Source of the DNA: Persicaria tinctoria | Taxonomy: Eukaryota; Streptophyta; Magnoliopsida; Caryophyllales; Polygonaceae | Assembly (NCBI GenBank): GCA_037127255.1 | Contig: JBANSL010000009.1 | Span: 33,873,475-33,937,474 of the forward strand | Direction of reading: 5' to 3' | Length of the DNA: 64,000 nucleotides | In this document: positions 34,301-44,153 of the stretch, in pieces | Layout of the letters: each line of letters opens with the position of its first letter | Numbering within the stretch: the stretch's first letter is position 1 | Made by a program: the position numbers and the translations under genes | The notes under the pieces: generated by a model | Told to the model about the DNA's origin: nothing | The model's database searches: none | What the model saw: only the letters and a program-made list of their open reading frames with translations

Positions 34301-34653
34301 TTCTCGCACAACAAGCTACGCAGGTTTATTACGTTCAATATCCAGGAGCCACCCATGACCGGATGGATTGGTGGCATGTGTGCAAGACAAGGGCTCGGAA
34401 CAAGATAGAACAAAGGTGGGGATCCACGGGCCCATCTGAAACAGATGCTTATCAGTCCGATGAAATCGTCACCCCTGAATTCTCCATCGACATAGCAGTA
34501 GGTTATGCACCGACAACCTTGCGAGATCCTTCAGGTGCGTTGGCTGAAGTCGCCGATGAGGTTGCTGCAAAAGAAGAGGCTGTGTTTGATGAAGTCGATG
34601 AGGACAATCTTGCTGCAGAAGAAGAGGACGAGTTAGAGGCGACAACAAGCTGA
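31379..34653 (+). pseudogene. CACTA TNPD-like transposase, internally deleted and interrupted
   Basis: Starts MDDRSWIYDMY, the usual TNPD beginning, then jumps near 31470 to the later piece NGRKACWFDCHRKF, so most of the N-terminal and catalytic TNP2 region is missing. A TGA follows DHPF where the family has Arg. From 31620 the frame is open (GEQIWERV, HNLDVMHIEKNVFDN) into DUF4218 (KSHDCHVFMERLLPIAF). A solo LTR (32574-33501) splits DUF4218; after it the frame resumes as GEGCALSIFNHTG and EVQPYIK. An intron with GTAAGT at 33653 and TAG at 33744 joins in frame to IFESDMGDN. The last exon (33937-34653) is DUF4216-like (WGPNVKARSW, VNGYKFNT) with an acidic tail. It would have been the catalytic transposase; this copy cannot act. 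Confidence 0.82.
32574..33501 (-). mobile_element. Solo LTR related to the TRIM-like array
   Basis: Starts TGATGTATAG and ends GACATCA on the plus strand, with a perfect 5-bp TSD TCGAG (32569-32573 and 33502-33506). The block at about 33215-33390 aligns with 2565-2745 of the array LTRs (CAGCTGCAAAGATG, GTTCCAACAAGGTATG, CGAACGACCC). Deleting it joins the transposase codons as RNDVFE-GEGCALSIFN in frame. No internal domain remains, as expected after LTR-LTR recombination. Confidence 0.82.
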
Positions 34654-35578
34654 GAAGAAGCCTCTGACTGACCACCTCAGTGAACTACAAGGTGTGTGAG
34701 ATATGCTCTGCTGAACAAATTCATCCTGTCACCAAACAATATGTTTTCAGCAAAAGTCTCCAGAAATTCCGTTTTGGGTTTTTTTTATGCAATATCCAAA
34801 CTAGTGTAATTTTGCTTTGTGCCTATCTATACTTGCAGGGTTTCAGAGCATAGGAACGATCTCAGAGCATATAATGTTCCATGACCAGATTGTAATATGC
34901 TTGACAGGGATAGCAATATCCAAACTAATGTCATTTTTTGTTGGACATGTACAATTGACCTATGAGGGAATCGAACCCCCTTTTTTGTGCAATGCACAAC
35001 GCTCTTCCATTGAGCTAACATGCCTTAAACCAGATGGATAGCAGCAACTACAATAACATTCATTCATCCTTTTCCCAATCGGCAACCTTATGAGTGTTTT
35101 TGAAAATTTTCAATTTCATGGTTGGATTTTGTTTTTGTAGCAATTTAGCTTGTTTGATGGGTAGTTTTATGCTGCTGGTTAACTATTGAATGCAAAAATT
35201 GAGTTTTGGAGTTGATTCATTATATTCTCTATCAATTAGATGTAAAACGTTTGCAGTTGTATATCTTGCAGACATTACAGGCAACAAACTTAGAACAGTT
35301 CCACACTACAGGCACAATTATACTTCCATTGAATGCAAAAAAGACTGGAAATGAATTATAAGATATACAAACTTACAAGTCTACAGTTCTTCAAATAAAA
35401 CCTAAAATCTAGATGCAAAGCAAATCGTAGCAATACCCAATTCAAACACAAGGAACACTAATTCCGATCGGAACTGATGCCAATACCAAAAATAAAACAC
35501 AGGGAACAAAGAACCGCTTGAAAGAGAAGGGGTAAGGCTAAACCGGCACCCACTCCCTCGGCTGCCCAATCTCCACCG
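34654..35578 (+). other. Intergenic spacer between the two CACTA genes
   Basis: Mostly AT-rich. Holds a tRNA-like sequence (34957-35024) and a direct repeat of about 22 bp, GCAATATCCAAACTA, at about 34791 and 34915. No ORF supported. Confidence 0.5.
34957..35024 (-). tRNA. tRNA-like sequence, degenerate
   Basis: On the minus strand: acceptor GGCATGT pairs with ATAGGTC at six of seven positions counting G-U. The D arm is GCTC/GAGC, and the T arm contains GGTTCGATTCC, a perfect B-box. The anticodon arm TTGTG/CAAAA has one mismatch and the loop CATTGCA lacks the usual U33, so the anticodon is uncertain. The variable loop is only two bases. At 68 nt it may be a decayed organellar-type tRNA or the head of a tRNA-derived SINE. 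Confidence 0.45.
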
Positions 35579-38492
35579 GTGATCACCCAATATCCAACCC
35601 CCACTGCGCCATCTCCACCTCCCACTGCGCCATCTCTACCTCCCACTTCCCCCTCTCCACCGGTTAACTCCCTTACCAGGGCTTCACCCCGAAGACCATC
35701 TACCACTCGCCTCTCTCAACCACCGATCCCTAAACCTCCAACCAGACCGTCACCCCGGAGAAAGCTACCCACTCCCTCTTCTTCACCGGTAACCCAGCTA
35801 CCCACTCCCTCCTCTTCACCGGTAACCCGGCTACCCACTCCCACCCCTCAACCGGTTCTCCCGTCAACCAGACCGTCACCCCGGAGAAAGCTACCCACTC
35901 CATCCTCTTCACTGGTAACCCAGCTACCCACTCCCTCCTCTTCACCAGTAACCCAGCTACCCACTCTCACCCCTCCATCGGTCCTCCCTTCAACCAGAGT
36001 GTCACCCCGGAGAATTCGCCCATTTGTGGCTTCCCAAACGCTGAACTCTTCACCCACTGCGCCCTCTCCGCCGGTTACATCTCCTCCAACTGTGGCCTCT
36101 CCATCCTCTCAACACGGGCCCTCGACCGTGACTTTGGCGTCATCCCAATCTCCAGCCCCTGTGAACAACAATGAGGGGGAATCATCTTTACACACTGAGG
36201 AGCATGCAGAGTCGCAAAACCCAAACGACGAGGATGTCACAGCGAGTGACGAGGCTGGTAGGTGGAACATAAAGGTGCACATTCAACTGGTGAATGGAAC
36301 GTAAGTCGCGGCTAGCCTTTCCCTTTCAATTTTATTTCTCTGAATTTTTCTTCTCTGAAATGACTAATGTAATTTGAGGTTTCCTAGTTTTTGTCGTTGT
36401 ATATATGATGTATATAAATATACACACATTAAACTGAAAACAATTGACAGTGAAAGTTTTGGACTTATTAAACTGAGAGGAAATCAATTGAATGTGAAAG
36501 CAAAGTTGATGTTGAATAGATAAATTGAATGTGAAAGAAATTGACTTATTAATGATAATGATATACTGATGACAGCAACATTTGCATCATTCAGCTCTTC
36601 ATTCTCTGTGTTGAGCAAGTCACCAGAACTAATACCCTTTTATTTTTTTGGTATTCCATGATGAAGATTTGATGTAAGCAATCCTGCATTTGGAGTCCTC
36701 ACACAGGTGATTCATTCTCATTTCGATGGCCCATACATACGGTGGAGCGATATTCCTGAACCAATAATGTAGTTATGGTGGTAGATGTTCAAAATATGAC
36801 ACAATTCAATCAAATGCTTACATGTATTGCACACACATATGACTTGAATATATAACAGCAGTTTGTTTATTCTCGAATCAATCAGAGTCGATGTACATGG
36901 GACGAACAACAATTCCCAGAGTCAGTCGTTCGCAAAGCTTTCAACACAAAGGGAGGAGACCACCTAAGGAATGTATTTGGGAAGGCTCGCTCGGGAAAAA
37001 CAAAGAAGATGCCTACATGGGTGAAGCAAGTTATATGGGACAAGATGTTGGAGTTATGGAAAAAGGAGGACAAGTTCAACCACCCTTCTGAAGTGAACAA
37101 GCAAAATCGAGTTGTTGCAACAGAGAAAGGCACCCCAATTTTCAGTGGTGGATCGGTGTCCACAACAGTAATTAAGAAGCGACTGGTAATTTCCATGTTG
37201 TTTTCCGATTTACTATATTCTCACTCCTTACATTATTTAAACTTACTGTCTTTATAAATTTTATATCTGTGATATGTATAGTTAATGAATAAATTCAATT
37301 CTTGTAGAGGGAGGAGCTTGGAGCGGATCCAACACCAAAACAAACCTTTGAAAGGTGTCATAGAAAAAGAGATGGTTCTTGGGCGGGTGCTGAGTCCCAA
37401 GATACTGTGGTAATTACTTACAAACTCAAGTTTTTCTTTAATTACATTTTTCTGCTATGGTCTGGCTTACTTGATTACAATAGTTGAACTTGAAGTATGG
37501 TTTGTTATATGGTTTTTCTTTAATTATTGTCAACCATGGCATGGTTTATTATATGGTTTGTTATCTGGCATTTATCAAGCTTTGAATTTCTAGGACAAGT
37601 TTATCTGAGAAGGGTTTGTTATATGGTTTGTTATCCGGTATGGTTTGTTATATCTTTATTGTCAACCATGTAAGTTTATCTGAGAATATCTAATTCTGTT
37701 ATTGAGAAAATATATCCGGCTTACTTGCTTACAATATGGTTTGTTATCTGACATTTATCAAGCTTTGAGTATTGTTTGTTATCTGGCATTTATCAAGCTT
37801 TGAGTATATGGTTTGTTATCTGGTTTTTTTCTACTTTGGTGTTTCTACTCTGGTTTGTTATCTGGCATTTGTCAACCATGATATGGTTTGTTTCTGCTAT
37901 GGTCTGGCTTACTTTCTACTCTGGTTTTTCCATTTGTTCCTGCTCAGCTTTCATGTTCCGTTCTTTTACTTTGAATTTATAGGACAAGTATGATCAGCTG
38001 CTTCAAGAGGAAATCGTACAAGAGGATGACCTGTTTGAGAATGGATCCCATTCTGTTGACACATATGTTGTTTGGCTCAAGGCAACAGGTGGTGCGAAGC
38101 GAGGCCGGGTTCTGGGCATGAAATCGGAGTCTCAACGTAATTTGAAATTAGCGCCATGTCTGCAAACTGGTGCCCAGGTATCTGCATCTGCTCGTTCTGG
38201 CAATATGAAGGATTACGTGCTGACGGAGCTCTCCACCTTCAAGGAAGAATTGAGGAAGGAAATGGTGGAGTTGGGGGATCATGTGCAGACCCAGGTGGCC
38301 ACAAACCTCATGGAAGAAATCTCCTCAATTGACGGTAGAGTGCAGGAACAGGTAAGCACAAGCGTAAGGCAGGACGTGGCAGCCATTGAGGAGCAACTGA
38401 TGGGTGAGACTAAGAAGGAAAATGTAGAGTGGCAGGAGAAACTTCTCAGCACCATGATGCAGTTCTACAAGGGCAAAAGCCCAGCAAAGTAA
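35579..38492 (+). CDS. CACTA TNPA-like / Transposase_24 protein, four exons
   Basis: Exons 35579-36300, 36888-37185, 37308-37409 and 37983-38492 each end at GT and begin after AG, and they join without a stop to 543 residues. Exon 1 encodes a Pro/Ser/Thr-rich region with a two-fold repeat (RPSPRRKLPTPSSS). Exons 2-4 match the Ptta/En/Spm Transposase_24 pattern: FPESVVRKAFNTKGGDHLRN, TPKQTFERCHRKRDGSW and VDTYVVWLKATGG followed by GRVLG. The C-terminus is a likely coiled coil (ELSTFKEELRKEMVEL and on). In En/Spm the partner protein binds subterminal repeats; binding to the TCGTGGCTA repeats here is inferred. Splice sites were chosen by eye, and the first Met could lie further upstream. Confidence 0.7.
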
Positions 38493-38734
38493 GTTAGTGT
38501 TTTTCTGGTTTTGAAATGGTTTGTTGGACTTGTCGTATTTTGGTTAAAACTGGTGGATGTATTTTGGATTGTCTAACTTGCGGATGTATGGTTGATTGTT
38601 GAACATTGGTGACAGCGTTGTGTATGTGTATAGCACGAACTTTATATGCATGATGTTTACTAATCTATTTGGGAGCATTAGATATAACATTATATATATA
38701 TTCTCAATCGTATAAATAGCACATACAAATAATA
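38493..38734 (+). other. CACTA 3' flank of the TNPA-like gene
   Basis: AT-rich, presumably the 3' UTR. No feature seen. Confidence 0.4.
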
Positions 38735-39096
38735 GCAACAACGTAAGCCACGAATTTAGCCACAACACTGGCAACGATGCCCACCTCAAAACAAGAAACA
38801 ACATTAGCAACGGAACCAGCAACACACATGACTTGTTCCCCGCCACGAATTCAGCCACAAAATTAGCCATGAAAAATTTAGCCACGACATTTGCAACGAC
38901 CGTTTCCGACACTGTCTTCATCGCCACAGCCACGACAACCATAAGTCATACCCAGCCACGGAATTAGCCACGACTATATGAGTTCGTTGCTATTTTCGGT
39001 CGCTACGTCGGCCCGAATTTAGTCACGAGGCATATGGCTACGTCGTTGTCGAATTCATTGCTATTTTCCGTGGCGAAATCCATTTTTTTAGTAGTG
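38735..39096 (-). repeat. CACTA right subterminal repeats and TIR
   Basis: About ten imperfect TAGCCACGA copies, in the opposite orientation to those at the left end, followed by the 14-bp TIR at 39083-39096 and TSD GAC. Confidence 0.78.
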
Positions 39097-39815
39097 GACC
39101 CTTATGTATGAGATTTTTAAAACGAGGAAGGGGGGGGGGGGGGGACCCCAAGATCTGTATAGTTAAACAAACATGAAGTTGTAAATGGGAATGGGCAAGC
39201 AAACTGTATTACAAGGCTTTGGGAAGCCAAAACATCCATCTCCCAACAAAAACAAGGATTACAAATGAAAGATAAAAAAACCTACGAGAAGTAAACGATT
39301 ACAGTCCGAGCAAGACAAACATAAAACAACATCCGTGAAGGTCTTCCAGCAGCATGTAGGAGACAGAGGCCCAGGAAGCCCCCTTTGCAATTCCACAGCG
39401 GGTAGCAGCAAGAGGTGAGACGAGCAGTAGTAGGCACACACCGGAACTAGCAAACAACACCAGCAACCGATGACCTGGACAAGAACGAATCTGCAAAGGG
39501 CGTAGCACACCCGAGAGTATCTCGAAAGCAAATGAAGCGTAATAGCAACCAAATTTTAAAACCCATGGTAAGCAATCCAGACATAAGCAAATAGAAGTTT
39601 AGATAGATTGATAATGACAACAAAACAAACCCAAAGCTCAATACAAATGCACATAAAAGCAAGCTTTCCAAAACCTATGCAACTGAAATTAAAAGAACAG
39701 TTAAAAAACAACCCACAAGGTAACCAAAAGCCAAAAGACCGGTACGGGAACCCAAAAACAAGCTTAACACCAACACACTAGTCTCGGACAACACAAGAGG
39801 TTTGTATCTTCATGA
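39097..39815 (-). other. LINE-A spacer between ORF1 and ORF2, ORF1-proximal part
   Basis: No convincing ORF. Contains a run of 15 G at 39130-39144. Together with 9856-10136 it makes a spacer of about 1 kb, longer than usual for L1 elements. Confidence 0.55.
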
Positions 39816-41939
39816 TTAATTCTTTCGCTTCTTCGGAATGGACGACGCAAAGTCATCCATGGGCTTGTTGCTAAGCCGCTTACCTGCATCGGTTGCACCA
39901 CCAGTAGAGTGGATTCCTAACTGTTTGAAGTGACGTATATGCGACTGGGACGGACTCATGTTATGTGTGTCGTCGTACGACTCATCACTGGAGGAAATAA
40001 TCACTGTACGACCCGTCACAGGATCCACCACTGGAGCCGGCTGATCAATCTCCATAGCTAGCTCCAAATCTGCTTGGATGGCAATAATCTGCAGGTTAGC
40101 AGTAGTAGAAAGCGCACCCACAACCTCCTTGCATCACCCTAAAGTCTCGTCATCAGAAGAAGGAAGCCCCAAGTCAGCTCTAGGCGGAATTGCCTTAGTT
40201 GGGCCCAAATGAGCATCATTCTTAGAAGGGTTGCAGACACCGACAGAAGATCTCAAAGAAGAAGCGAACCTAACCTTTACGGAGGCCATCCCCATCGTAT
40301 AAGGCTTGTGGCTCATGTTGCTACTAGAGGACTCAGTCGGAGCCCCTTTCTTGGACACACGGGTCCACCCCTCCTCAACAGGATCAATATGAGCAGCCGG
40401 GGTGTCCCAAATCACGACCTCGCTAAGAGGCTTTTCAACCATAATCCTATCCAGACAATCCTCATAGACATGTTGAAGATCCCCTCAGAACCCACAGCCA
40501 AGGGGGAAATCCTCATAGTACATACGAATCTCAAGAGAAAGGCCATCCTCGTCAAGGACCGAGATCAAGCCACAAAGATTATTGAAATCAACATTGGCAC
40601 AAAAACGAGGGTAACCCAAGCGAATACGTTGATGAGAAATCTTATCAAGACGAATGAGAGTACCACAATTGAATTCAACAAGGATCTCCATAAGCGCCTC
40701 ACGACACATGTATTCCACAGGGAGTTTAGGAATTCTTACCCAGATGTCGAGGTGTGTCACATAAGCAGTGACGGGATCAAAAGTAGGATACCACTTCAAC
40801 AACACTTGAATCTGGCCAAACAAATGATAGGGGCGCTCCTCCCACACCTTTTTCAGGTGATCCTTTGAAGCAAAGATGGCATCAAACCAACCATCTTCCC
40901 TTTCCACAAGCTCGTAATTAGCCTGGCTACGGCGCCACTCGCCCCGGAGTTTATTTTTCAACTTAAGGAAATCAGTATACCCCCTAAAAATAGAGCAAAG
41001 GAGAATATGTTGATTTGCAGCAAGGTTTTTCTGTCTCAACTCGGCAAGCCGAGCAAAATAGCTAGTATGGTCAGCCTGGGCCACCACAGAAGAAAGAATG
41101 GACCCAACCGAGGCTTCCTCCGAGTCCACATGAGCCTTCCCCTTATCAGAGGCTGACAGAGGAGGGATAGAATGAGCAGCAACTTGAGCCACAGAGACTA
41201 CATGCGCCACCACAACCGGGGCCGAAGGTAGTGGACACGAATTCTCGATAGGATCAGCTTGAGTGTTGGATAGAGCATGAAGAAAAGTTTTGGATGCAAT
41301 GAAAGCAGAAAATAAGAGAATGAGAAATTCGAGAGGTAGAACCCAGAAATAGGAATTAAGAAATAGATTAAAAGAGTTGGGTGCTCTAATGCCTTGGAAA
41401 GTCTTTATATAGATCAAGTGCTTGGAGGCTAAATTGGTACTCAAGTAAAGATTAGGGAGAGAGAGGAAACTTACAGAGCGCATTGATGGCCGAATGGAAA
41501 GGGAGTAATACACGGGCAAGCAGGGCATGTCGAGCCACCCACACCACCAACTGAAGCGAAAGCAACCGCCCGGACACCTCCAGCCGATCCCATCCCACAT
41601 AAAAGCCCCCTTTCGGAGTCTAGTTAACCACTCAAAAGGCGGATCTCTCCAGTAATCGCACGAATCAGGAGTTGCCACCTCCCCAATTTGAGCCTTTTGT
41701 AGGCGACAGACAGCAGGCGCATAGAGGGGGCGAGGAGTGAGATTCCGATTTAACAGAGTTGGTATGAGTGGAGAAAAGATAGGGCAAGTGGGGGTTGTAG
41801 AGGGGCCGCCCTTCGGCTGTAGCAGGTGAGCGTAACGGGGGGCAATAGTGGTGGTGGAGTTAGGCTTGGCGGCCAGAGGAAGAAGAAGAAGGGGGCGCGT
41901 GCCCGCGTATTCCTTTCGGCCATTTAGGGTTTTTACCAT
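39816..41939 (-). pseudogene. LINE-A ORF1 (DUF4283-type gag-like protein)
   Basis: One minus-strand frame with two in-frame TGA stops. The region at about 41050-40500 is a DUF4283 domain: NLAANQHILLCSIFRGY, KNKLRGEWR, DGWFDAIFASKDHLKKV, WYPTFDP and WVRIPKLPVEYM. It leads into GCGF-stop-GDLQHVYEDC; the stop (about 40482) stands exactly where the second Cys of a CX2CX4HX4C knuckle is expected. The second TGA is at 40131-40133 (DDETLG-stop-CKEVVG). The 220 codons after 41939 do not look like coding sequence, so the true start is probably internal. The family protein binds the LINE RNA; this one is truncated before its zinc knuckle. Confidence 0.8.
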
Positions 41940-41957
41940 ATTATTTATCTGGGTACC

Positions 41958-41973
41958 CAGTTTAAAAACTGTT
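41958..41973. repeat. Target-site duplication of LINE-A, right copy
   Basis: Exact copy of 391-406, directly before AAAATGAGA of the foldback right arm. Confidence 0.8.
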
Positions 41974-41981
41974 AAAATGAG

Positions 41982-42443
41982 ATTTTTTTTTTATTAGGAA
42001 AAAATTCGGGTGAGCAGGCTCTACCCAAAGGCATCCTTGCAGATGAGGTTTGTAAGACCAGAACTGTTATATATGTCGACACCCCAGGCAGAGTGGCAAA
42101 GATGTGCAACATTATCAGCCACTCTATTGCCTAGACGAGGTACATGAAAGAAAGAAACTTCTTTCAAAGTCGAGAGTAGAAGTTGTACGTCAGACAAAAT
42201 AAGTTCGATTTCCCATGGGCATATGGACTTTTTGTTAAGATGGTTAATAATTATGATGGAATCCCCTTCAATGTGAATTCCGTCAATACGGAGCTGAATG
42301 GAAAGTTGTACCCCAAGTTTGAGTGCTAGGGCTTCTGCTTGAAGCGCGCTTCTTGTACCTAACTGTTTGTATCCTATGTGTATCGGGTGTCCCTTCCAGT
42401 CCCAGGCAGATAGTTTTTTTTTAAAAAAATATATGGGGAGCAC
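41982..42443 (-). mobile_element. 5'-truncated LINE of the LINE-B family (RNase H end only)
   Basis: Begins with a T run and ATTAGGAAAAAATTCGGGTGAGC, matching the 3' end of LINE-B at 44118-44150. The minus-strand product from 42443 to 42021 is the RNase H C-terminus (QAEALALKLGV, IEGDSIIIINHL, NRVADNVAHLCHS), about 75% like LINE-B by eye. It is open for 140 codons but truncated at the 5' side near 42420 beside another T/A run. It sits in the right foldback arm. A clear TSD was not found. Confidence 0.8.
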
Positions 42444-42690
42444 TTTAAACTTGTTTTTTGATTAAAATTTGTGTTTAAAAATAACTTACTTGTGATAGCT
42501 TTTTTTGGTGTTTTTAGTTTAGTTGGTTTGAAAGTACCATAATACTCTTAATAATAACCAAATAAACACCACTTTTTTACAAATAAACACTTTTACGTCT
42601 CATACAGAGTTTATATTTTTTTCATAATCTTTCAACCTTTATTTTACACAAATTTTCAATTTTAACTTACCATTGGGTCCATTGGTTACA
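42444..42690. repeat. Right arm of the foldback element
   Basis: Inverted partner of about 1-320 (shared GGTGTTTATTTGGTT-like and TTTACACAATTTT-like blocks after complementing). Ends near ATTGGTTACAC at 42690. Confidence 0.6.
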
Positions 42691-44100
42691 CTTTTGACTT
42701 CTTGGTTATTTGTCTGAACATCTTCAACTGAAATGGATGACAAATCCTGTAGAACTGTAATTGATGGTGTCACCAGTTTGTCTCAAATTATGTATACTCA
42801 TTACACGATTACGATTATAATAATTGAAAGTTACTACTCCATTTGTGTTGGCATATTGTGAATTTGTGTCAAATCCTCTAAAGTTTCGTTCCAAAAGAGG
42901 TAAAGTTTGCCGCTAATAGACGGTTTAGGCATGTTATTAAAGTATCCCTATTCCCTAGCAACCTAGCTTTTTTTTATTTTTCAATTCGATCGGACTTTGT
43001 GGCGCTATTGAAGACCACGAAATACTTTTTTATTTTAAATAATTAAATAAATTCAGCATTATATATCTATATATAATTTATTATATATTTATGTTCGTAA
43101 TAAATCCCGACTGGATTTGCTTATTTTTCGCTAGGGTTTTTGGTGCTTTCGGTTTCAGGCGGTGTGAGACTTTACGTTTGGCGTGTCTGGACCTTTTTCT
43201 CCGTTTGATGAGGTTCTGGTTGTTCGGAGTCGGGACAGGTTAGAGTCGTGACAGTGTGTATCGAAGCTTCTCATTTTTCAGGAAGGTTGTTTCCTTGGAG
43301 GTACGTCTTTACTGTCCACAAGTGACTTTTGATGTACCAATGGCCTGCGGTACTGCTCCATGGTAGTGCTTGACTCTATTCGTCGTTTACGTTCTCATCT
43401 TGTTGGTTTAGTTGTGTTTAGTGTCGCTTTGTAGAGTGCTTTTGTTTGTAATCTGCACCTTCTTTGTATTTTGCTTGTTTACGACTGTTTTCCGTCTGCC
43501 GACTTGTCGGTCATGAGGTCCAGGTATTTCCGGCCTCAATTTTTATCTAATCAAAGAAGAAAAAGACCACAAAATATAGGGCATAACTACAGTTGTTGTG
43601 ATAAAAAGGGATCCCATGCCACTTTATAAAAAAATCTGACATAACTCTCATTTTCACACGACTCGATCAAGGTTTCTTCAAATCTCATATTCGTTCAACA
43701 TTTGCATTGAACACTATATGACTCATTTCAAGGGTTTACCTTCTTATTCACAAGCAATTTTATCTTTTCAAAAATATTTCAAACTATAGAGTTGTTTGTA
43801 AATGTGAGAGACGAACAATGTATGTATCCCTAGCATTAATAAAATCACCATTTTTAAACTCTCTTACATCATTTTATCAATGACTAGTTTAGTACCCACA
43901 CTTTTATGCGTTTTTTTTTAATATCAATTTGTTTGATATTAAAGAAAAAAATGTATAAGATAAATTTTAATTAACCCTTAATTCTAACTACCATTATATT
44001 AGATATATTCTTTCAATTTTTTTTAGATTTAAATAAATTTTATATTAACACTCGTTCAACTAATTGATTAATATTTGTCAAAATATTTAATTGACTACAA
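42691..44100. other. Unclassified AT-rich sequence
   Basis: No ORF above chance. The sub-region 43110-43565 is less AT-rich (CGCTAGGGTTTTTGGTGC..., TCGGTCATGAGGTCCAGG) and ends with TTTTTATCTAATCAAAGAAG, which could be an eroded LINE 3' end, but no domain supports this. The remainder shows nothing identifiable. Confidence 0.35.
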
Positions 44101-44153
44101 ATAACATATAATATAATTTTTTTTTATTAGGAAAGAATTCGGGTGAGCGAGCT

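Larger units (their letters stand above)
10137..39096 (+). mobile_element. CACTA (En/Spm) transposon carrying several nested elements
   Basis: Begins CACTACTAAAAAAA at 10137 and ends with the reverse complement at 39083-39096. Both ends are flanked by the 3-bp duplication GAC (10134-10136 and 39097-39099), the TSD length typical of this superfamily. Subterminal regions are dense in TCGTGGCTA-type repeats in opposite orientations at the two ends. Inside are a TNPD-like transposase pseudogene and an apparently intact TNPA-like gene, both on the plus strand. Nested inserts account for about 20 kb; the remaining CACTA is about 8 kb. Confidence 0.85.
407..41957 (-). mobile_element. LINE-A: full-length plant L1-type LINE split by two large inserts
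   Basis: Bounded by an exact 16-bp TSD at 391-406 and 41958-41973. Reading on the minus strand it holds ORF1 (DUF4283-like domain plus a damaged CCHC knuckle, 39816-41939), a spacer, then ORF2 (endonuclease, reverse transcriptase, zf-RVT, RNase H; 9855 down to 427). Two insertions interrupt it: an LTR array (1656-6930) and a CACTA element (10137-39096). Without them and their duplicated TSDs the LINE is about 7.3 kb, normal for a full-length plant L1. Several nonsense codons and frameshifts show it is dead. Confidence 0.82.

Noticed and set aside
43110..43565. LINE 3' UTR remnant
   Set aside because: Only a general resemblance of composition and a T-rich end; no adjacent zf-RVT or RNase H sequence.
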